A stretch of 64,000 bases of DNA from Actinostola sp. cb2023. Lineage: Eukaryota > Cnidaria > Anthozoa > Actiniaria > Actinostolidae. Location of the stretch: assembly GCA_033675265.1 (NCBI GenBank), contig JAUJYZ010000412.1, forward strand, positions 310,001 to 374,000, in the 5' to 3' direction. Shown in pieces: positions 57,792-64,000 of the stretch. The notes below the pieces were generated by a model. That model was not told the origin of the DNA. It did not search any database and worked only from the letters and a program-made list of their open reading frames with translations. Within the stretch, counting starts at the first letter, position 1. Each line of letters starts with the position of its first letter. The translations under genes were made by a program, and so were the position numbers.

Positions 57792-58447
57792 GTAAGATTC
57801 TTTATAATAAATTCATAAATATCTATGAAAGGCAAATGTAAGAAGAGCAAGGAACCCAAAGAACAGGGTGGCAAATGTTTTTTGCGTGACGCGTGATAAA
57901 AATTAGACGCGTGATTCGTGATGATGCCCAAAATAGCCGCGCGTGATATTTACGCATTCTTGTCATTTTCTTTACGAATGGGCAGTTTGAATTGTTGGGT
58001 ACCGTCAGTAGTCATATAAATTTATGTTGAAAAACATTCCATTGCACTTCCATCGCACTTAATTTTGGGGGGTTATAAGGGAGAGATTTACAGTGGTCTG
58101 AGCACTTTTGGACACACTCAAGTTTGATCACAGGCAGCATAACCATTGTTTCTGAGGCTACTTATAATAAAAGCAGGAGCCCATTACTCCTGAAAAAAGG
58201 ATATTTGTATGCGCGCGTCTTTTTGATGGGTTTCCTGTGGTACTGATATGTTGGGCTCCCTGCCCTGTGCGTAGTAATGTATTATGTTGGGCTCTCTGTG
58301 CTTAGTACCGTATTATTTTGGGCTCCCTGTGCTTAGTAACGTATTCTGTTGGGCTCCCTGTGTGCGTCAAGAAGGACGCGCCCGCAGAAACTAAGCACAG
58401 GGAGCCCAACATAATACGTATTGCGCGCGCGTTCTAACACAGGAAAC

Positions 58448-60127
58448 CACAGGCAGCCCAACCATTGTTTCTGAGGCTACTAATAATATATTTGTATGCG
58501 CGCGTCTTTTTTTTATGGGTTTCCTGTGGTAGAGAGCGCGCGCGATACGTATTATATTTTCTTTAACAATGTTAGGAATAACTAAGTCCATGCAAACTTT
58601 GGATGACTTGAAATAATTACTGAGTTCTTTGTCAGTAGCTTCAGTTACAAGTGCTGACCAAAGGCCATCCTTGACTGGCTGTTTTAATTTAGAATTGCTA
58701 ATACTGCAATGAATATGGGCCATTTGCTGCATTGTCTTAGCCTTTCTCCTAGTTTGCTGTGCTGTCCCCAGCTGCAGGCGATGGCTATTTTCTGACTGAA
58801 CAGCACTATCAATATTTGGTCTTCTATTGGAACGGGCATCTGTCCATGGGCCTGTATTTTCAATATTACTTTCCAGAGTTTCTACCTACAGAATATTTTG
58901 AAAATCTAAATTAGTATCTTTAAATATAATCAGAATGAAGTTTTAATATTATTACATTTTTTTATATTCTAAATACACCAGAGGCATAAATATATGTAAT
59001 ATTAAATAAAAGTAGCATAAACGAATCTTTTAAAACAATGAAAATACCCTATTTAGTTTTATATATCTAAAAGTTTGAGATCAAACGCTATGTTCACCTA
59101 AGTAGATCACAGCCATTTACAACATTTATCTTAGGAGAATTCACCTTTTGATCACTTAGCGTTCAGTTTGAGCTTTTGCTCGATTGCTACTTCAAATTAG
59201 TATAAACATATATCTTACACGACTATCAGAGCATAAACTTACTTTCTTATTTCTGTACTTTAGTTTCTCCGTCAGTTTGGCCACAGTTTTGTCCGCTTTT
59301 ACTTGCTCGGTAGCAATTTCCACTCTGGCGATTTTCTTCTGACGAGCGTACTCTCCGATCGGGAATCGTCTCTTTCTGACAGGCCGTGGCGATATAGCAT
59401 TTGAAACCCTTGGTTAAAAATTATAATCGAATGAGATAGCTAAACACAAGTACGATCATCTTGACCAGATATAAATATCCTAAAATCGTATCGTCTTGGA
59501 TTTTTTCTTTTCTCTTTAGAAACAGAAACATATTTCTTCAAACATACTACAAAATATCACCATATTAGCTATAATTCACAACAAAAGTTCTGTCTGGATG
59601 TTAATAGGTTTTCTCGCTAAATATTTGACCGATTTTCTTCAGAAAAAGGGCAAACGAAAGCTTTACTTACCTAGCATCTGAATCTGGCGCCATTTCGCGC
59701 AAGAGATGAAAAGATCCCTTGCTACACCCTACAGAGTAAGCACAATTCCTTCTCTCACATCCCCGCACGATTCAGTCTGATTAGTTCCCAGACTCCGTAC
59801 ATTGGCCGCGCGAGAAAAATCAACACAGAAATACAGTATCAAGTGAGGGGAGGCATTTGACCCGGCGGGCCCTGTGCATACAAATGTATGATGTTGAGAT
59901 CCCTGTGCGCATCCCGCGCGTCCCGCAGTACATGTGTATATTTAACTATGTACATTGCTGCGGGCGCGTCCCGCAGGACGCACACAGGGATCCCAACATT
60001 ATACATTTCTATGCACAGGAAACCCAATATAATACGTATCGCGCGCGCGCGCTCTACCACAGGAAACCCATAAAAAGACGCAAATATATTTTTAGTAGCC
60101 TCAAAAGCAATGGTTGGGCTGCCTGTG
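58448..60127. mobile_element. element D2: copy of the D element in C2
   Basis: Same CACAGGCAGCCCAACCATTG ends and possible AGGAAA duplication as D1. It must have been in C before C spread, since both C copies carry it at the same place. Confidence 0.65.
58546..59693 (-). CDS. three-exon unknown gene of element D2
   Basis: Minus-strand exons 59693-59671, 59408-59243 and 58885 to about 58546, with the same phases and borders as the D1 gene. One residue differs (CSTSN in D1, CSISN here). No lesion is seen in either copy. Confidence 0.55.
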
Positions 60128-61190
60128 AGGAAATTAGGGCGTGGCGAAGCTATAACATCGGGAACGGACGTCTTTTCAAGTACGAAGAGCTTCAAGTCAG
60201 GCCACAACAGGAAACTGGCTTAGAAGTGTTACAGCAGTTTGGACCCCGTACTCGAGAGCTGGGTACAATTGCAGGAAACGCCCAAGACCCGTCATCAAAG
60301 AACGACATCTATTCATGTAGCGAGACTGATTGCGTTCTCACTTTCAAGACAAGTTCTGAAGCAGAGGCTCATATGGACATTGGTAAACATGTGAGAAAAA
60401 ACGAGAGAGAATCTATTTACGATTCAATAAGGAAAACCTGGGCTGAGAAAGTTACTGGTGTACAACATACTACCATAGCCAGACCATCAGAACACATAGA
60501 AGAATCAAGCCGAACAACAGCATCAGTCACCGGATTCGTGCGGGGCCTCTGAAAGCCAAGTAGCTATCGGGTGGGCCCTAAAGACCAGCAGAACTTGGAC
60601 AAGAATGGGAGAAAAGGCCAAATTATTTCTTACAGAGCAATTTGACGATGGGGCTGCAAGTGAGCTAAATTAAGGTAGATCCAGCACAGGTATCGAGAGA
60701 AATGAAAAGAGCGAAAGATGAGCATGGAACATCACTGTTCAAGCCAGAAGAGTGGAGGACAGCTGAACAAATTAAAAGCTTTTTCTCGCGAATGTCAGCC
60801 AAACAAAAACAACAGCAAATAAACGTGGATGAAAGATAAGAAGACTTATCAGAGGAAGATGTCGTAGCAATACAAGCCCGAGAATCTTTTGAAGCCTTGA
60901 GAAATGCCGTGATACAAGACATGGATGTCCCTAGTCACCCTGTTATAGTCGGAGAAAGGAACATCTGTCAACTATCTTGTGATGGGAAACTCAGCCGCCT
61001 ACAAATAGCAGAACTTAGAACTATCTGTGAATGTCTGGAGATTGAAGTTCAAGGAACTGTCAAAAGAAAAATAACATACATAAAACCACTCGAAGAGTTT
61101 CTACTTGCATCAGTGCTCTTGCAAGCAATCATAAATAGAGCACTCTGCCACAGCAACGAACGTTTTTTATATTGGGACAGCAGGGCCGTA
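60128..61190 (+). pseudogene. C-terminal part of a G-type transposase relic (in C2)
   Basis: As in C1 but without the 1-base loss, so the frame is continuous from the D2 border through YNIGNGRLFKYEELQVRPQ, the C2H2-like finger and SIRKTWAEKV to the stop at 60552. The later TAA (about 60838) is shared with C1. It ends in poly-G runs (61200-61253). Confidence 0.7.
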
Positions 61191-62839
61191 GGCTGGAACG
61201 GGGGGGGGGGGGGGGGGAGTAAACGGGAGGGGGGGGGGGGTAACGGGGGGGGGGAGGATTGGGTGCTTTTATGTATCTTATTGTTACTAATTTGAGTGGG
61301 GCATACTCTTTGCGACGATGGTGGAGTTGAATTTTGCGGGACTCTCTGGACACTCTCAGACGCGAATATTTCTGTCAAAAAGGGTAGGTAACTTGATCTT
61401 GATTTTAGGCTTGTTTTCCATAAATACCTCTTAGCAACCGATAGCAAGGTCCGTGCCGTACCTTTTTCAGCGACTGATGGCCCAAGCGCAAAGCGCGCAG
61501 AAAAACGAGGATCAATATTATGAAACTGACGAGCAAACGAGGTTAATACATTTTTATTATGTACCGATTACGGACGGAAAACATGGACCAACTAGCTTGA
61601 AAAGTTACCTGTCCATATAATAATGCCACTTATCTTTCAGTATCACAAGTAAAATGACTGAGTTTGGGATTTTCAATCAAAATCGCGATAATCCCGACAA
61701 ACTCGTGATAGTTGCACACTCTGTAATCAAATAAACTCGGGTCAAGAATTCATTTTATTGTAAGACTTCCTCTCATATATTGTGTGCCCCCACTCCCCCT
61801 AGCCTACGGGCCTGTGAACATCGTAAAATAGTATCGTCACGCTTTTTATAATGCATTACCAAATGCTAATTACAAACTAGACCCTACTTTTACAGATCAC
61901 AGTTAGACAAGACAAAATTTGTACACGTAGAAAGGTATACTATTTTATGGCAAATTTAGTCAACATACCTTTATTCTGCTATATGTTCTTGCCTATTACT
62001 GTCTTTAAGACCGATCAGTAAAGTAATATTTTTCTCGTAAACATCTGCATGTAGCGATGTAGCACAACCAAAACAAATGAAAGGTTGTCAGGAATGCAAT
62101 AAAATATTTATATGGACTTCATTATAGTGTAAACTTCGTCAAATCTATCTAAATTCCATCAATTTGAGTTTAATTATCGCTGAAAAGGTGCAGTAATGAC
62201 ATTAACAGCGACTTTTTGTCGAAAATAGAGAGAGTCACGCCATGCCGTGTCGACCGGAAGTAAATATTTCGCTCGAACAAACACATTTCGGGCGTGATTT
62301 GTGTCAACTTTGGAGGCGACTCACATCCAAGGAATTTGAGATCCCAATTGTAACTTTGCTTTTTCTTAATATTCAGGCATAGTACTTTTGCAGACTGTAA
62401 TTTATTTTGAAAATAACTGCCGCACTTTCGAGAAAATGATTTTCAAAGATGACCCATTTTACGATCTTCAATCGAATGAGTTTGATATGCAAATTTCAAA
62501 ACCGTGTCAATTTTGTACAACTCGTCGGATTGGACTGTACTCTTTAAAACAGCTTCTTTATAGGCTAAGTTTACCTGTCGAAACATAAAATTCGGCAGCG
62601 GCTAGGTAATGTTCACTTTTTGGATCGTCAAGTTTAGGCTAAGATTTAGGCATCATAGACCGTGCAAGAAGTCAAAAACGGAGGGGGGTGGTCAATCTCA
62701 AAAAAATAAAGGCCGACCAAACTTTAAATACCACAGTTCATCATCATATGGGATAGTCTTTTAGTGGACAAAAGATAGAGAGAATCAGCTGACCCCCATC
62801 TTTTGGCCCCGCCCTGTTTTCTCTGACAATGACACTTAA

Positions 62840-63530
62840 GTCTAACTACTGAATTGAAGAAAGAGTTTTTAAAGTTAACATTCAGTTGCTGTTCCAGTTT
62901 GAGTTATTACAGTTATTGTACAGTTATGCATCGAGGTTGAATTGTTGCACTGAAGTAGAGTGCAAACAATATATCCATGAAACAGTACTTTATTATTAGT
63001 ACTAATTACACTGATGACAAAGTACTATGTAAAAATTATTAGTACTGTTTCATGGATATATTGTTTGCACTCTAAGAAGTTATACAAATAATCAGCCATT
63101 TACAATTTACACAGTATTTTCTGTCTTACAATACATGTACAGTTTTTTTAAATTTAAGGAAAATATAAATTAATGTCACTTCTCACAGTATTTAACAACT
63201 CCCATATTCACACATCAAAAACAGTATAAATATTTGTGGAAGTGGCAAGTCTGGCGTGACAACTCCCTTAGTGCAAAGCATAACAACAACAACAGCACTC
63301 TGTATGCTGGATCGGAATGTCAAGGGTGTTGACAGGTTGTATATATTCCAGGATTGCATTAAACGAAATTCTCACGATTGAATTAAATGGTAGTTTTCAA
63401 CAAGATTGGATTAAATGAATGGAAGCACTTGTTGGCAGGATTGGATTAAAGGAATATTTAGTAGGATTAAATTTTGCTACAAACGGCTTGCCATAGTTCA
63501 CACCGTCATCCATATTGGATCGCTAGCGCT
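62840..63530. other. no gene; 3' interior of element E
   Basis: AT-rich sequence between C2 and the right TIR of E. It holds a small MITE (next entry) and otherwise nothing recognised. Confidence 0.4.
62958..63072. mobile_element. 115-bp mariner-like MITE
   Basis: GAGTGCAAACAATATATCCA and TGGATATATTGTTTGCACTC form the ends, with TA on both sides; arms of about 30 bp. No coding region. Confidence 0.75.
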
Positions 63531-63611
63531 CGCAAAGACCCATGGATTATACAAAAGAAGCCCGCGAAATACATTCTCGCGAACACATTGGGCTTCCTGT
63601 GTAATTAGAGT

Positions 63612-63775
63612 CAAGAAACTCGTCGAGAACACTAGAAACTCGTCGAGAAATCACTAGAAACTCGTCGAAAAATAATAGAAACTCGTCGAAAAATCAAGAA
63701 ACTCGTCGAAAAATCACTAGAAACTCGTCGAGAAATCACTAGAAACTCGTCGAGAAACTCGTCGAGATATCAAGA
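63612..63775 (-). repeat. 22-bp minisatellite in right TIR of E
   Basis: Seven or more copies of GAAACTCGTCGAGAAATCACTA with AAAAATC variants. It is the inverse of the array at 52905 but expanded. Confidence 0.88.
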
Positions 63776-64000
63776 AAACTCTCTAGCGAAAAATAAAACT
63801 CGGACATAAAAATCCGTCTCGACATCATTTGATGGAACTCGACAGTACACATAGGGACCTCAACAACCAGTATGTGTAATTCAGTACTAACAAAAACCAT
63901 TTGAACAGGCAAGTGGAAACTGAATGCCTTTTGGCAGTAACGGCTTTCCATATTGGTCTTCCTGAACGCGAAGCGCGCCGAGTTAGAGCATCAAACTTAG

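Larger units (their letters stand above)
56189..62835. mobile_element. element C, copy 2 (6.65 kb, TTAA-flanked)
   Basis: Same ends and order as C1, between TTAA 56185-56188 and 62836-62839. It differs from C1 only by scattered substitutions and 1-2 base indels, mostly in homopolymers. It inserted 73 bp after the HECT stop codon. It contains the N-terminal exon (57346-57791), the TGGGCTCCCTGTG repeats, element D2 (58448-60127) and the C-terminal transposase relic. Confidence 0.94.
52731..63952. mobile_element. element E: TIR element with 6-bp target duplication carrying a HECT gene
   Basis: The ends TATGGAAAGCCGTTACTGCC and its reverse complement are flanked by TTGGTC at 52725-52730 and 63953-63958. 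The TIRs are about 335 bp (left) and 420 bp (right); the difference comes from a 22-bp minisatellite in the arm. The inner TIR part reads ACACAGGAAGCCCAATGTGT and GCGGGCTTCC. The interior holds one spliced HECT ligase gene and the later insertion C2; without C2, E is about 4.6 kb. No transposase is seen. A 6-bp duplication is compatible with IS3EU- or Dada-type elements, but I cannot assign it. Confidence 0.82.

Overview
The window is repeat-dense, AT-rich eukaryotic DNA. Spliced genes, an L1-like LINE and many terminal-inverted-repeat (TIR) DNA transposons point to a metazoan genome. The gene families (DUF6589, THAP, SANT/Myb-like, P2X7-C-terminus-like, HECT, RecQ plus PHD) are ones I associate mainly with cnidarians, sponges and other marine invertebrates. 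I cannot name the species from sequence alone. No rRNA, tRNA, CRISPR or bacterial operon is visible.

Layout. 1-2962: 3' part of an apparently intact spliced DUF6589-type gene with hairpin MITEs in its introns. 3.1-12.6 kb: a head-to-head pair, a RecQ-type helicase pseudogene (minus) and a PHD-finger protein pseudogene (plus), both interrupted by long palindromic elements (A1; B with A2 inside it). 13.3-18.3 kb: remnants of a tyrosine recombinase, a Cys-rich protein and an unidentified two-exon gene. 18.4-21.4 kb: a Harbinger-like TIR element with a SANT/Myb gene. 21.6-23.65 kb: a THAP-Harbinger transposase pseudogene split by a MITE. 23.96-25.97 kb: a TTAA-flanked element carrying convergent THAP and P2X7-C-like genes. 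26.4-45.5 kb: one L1-like LINE with a 14-bp target duplication, split by a 14-kb TTAA-flanked element (G), which is itself split by a 6.65-kb TTAA-flanked element (C1), which holds a further TIR element (D1). 46.4-47.2 kb: SANT/Myb pseudogene. 49.5-51.7 kb: a GC-richer second relative of the G transposase. 52.7-63.95 kb: a TIR element with a 6-bp target duplication (E) carrying a HECT ubiquitin-ligase gene and, inserted just 3' of it, a second nearly identical copy of C (C2).

Main point. Three loci (G, C and the 49.5-51.7 kb gene) share one large transposase-like protein family with motifs around DWAMKF, D(N/E)AGCYH and (S/D)(E/D)PQ(S/G)GK. G and C both sit at TTAA and have TIRs near 1 kb. 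I do not recognise this as a named superfamily. It is the best candidate here for an undescribed mobile system. Further candidates are the RecQ/PHD divergent pair, the HECT-carrying element and the gene carried by element D. Nearly every coding region outside the first gene, the 24.3-24.9 kb THAP gene and the D gene has stops or frameshifts, so most of the window is a graveyard. The two C copies, however, look recent.
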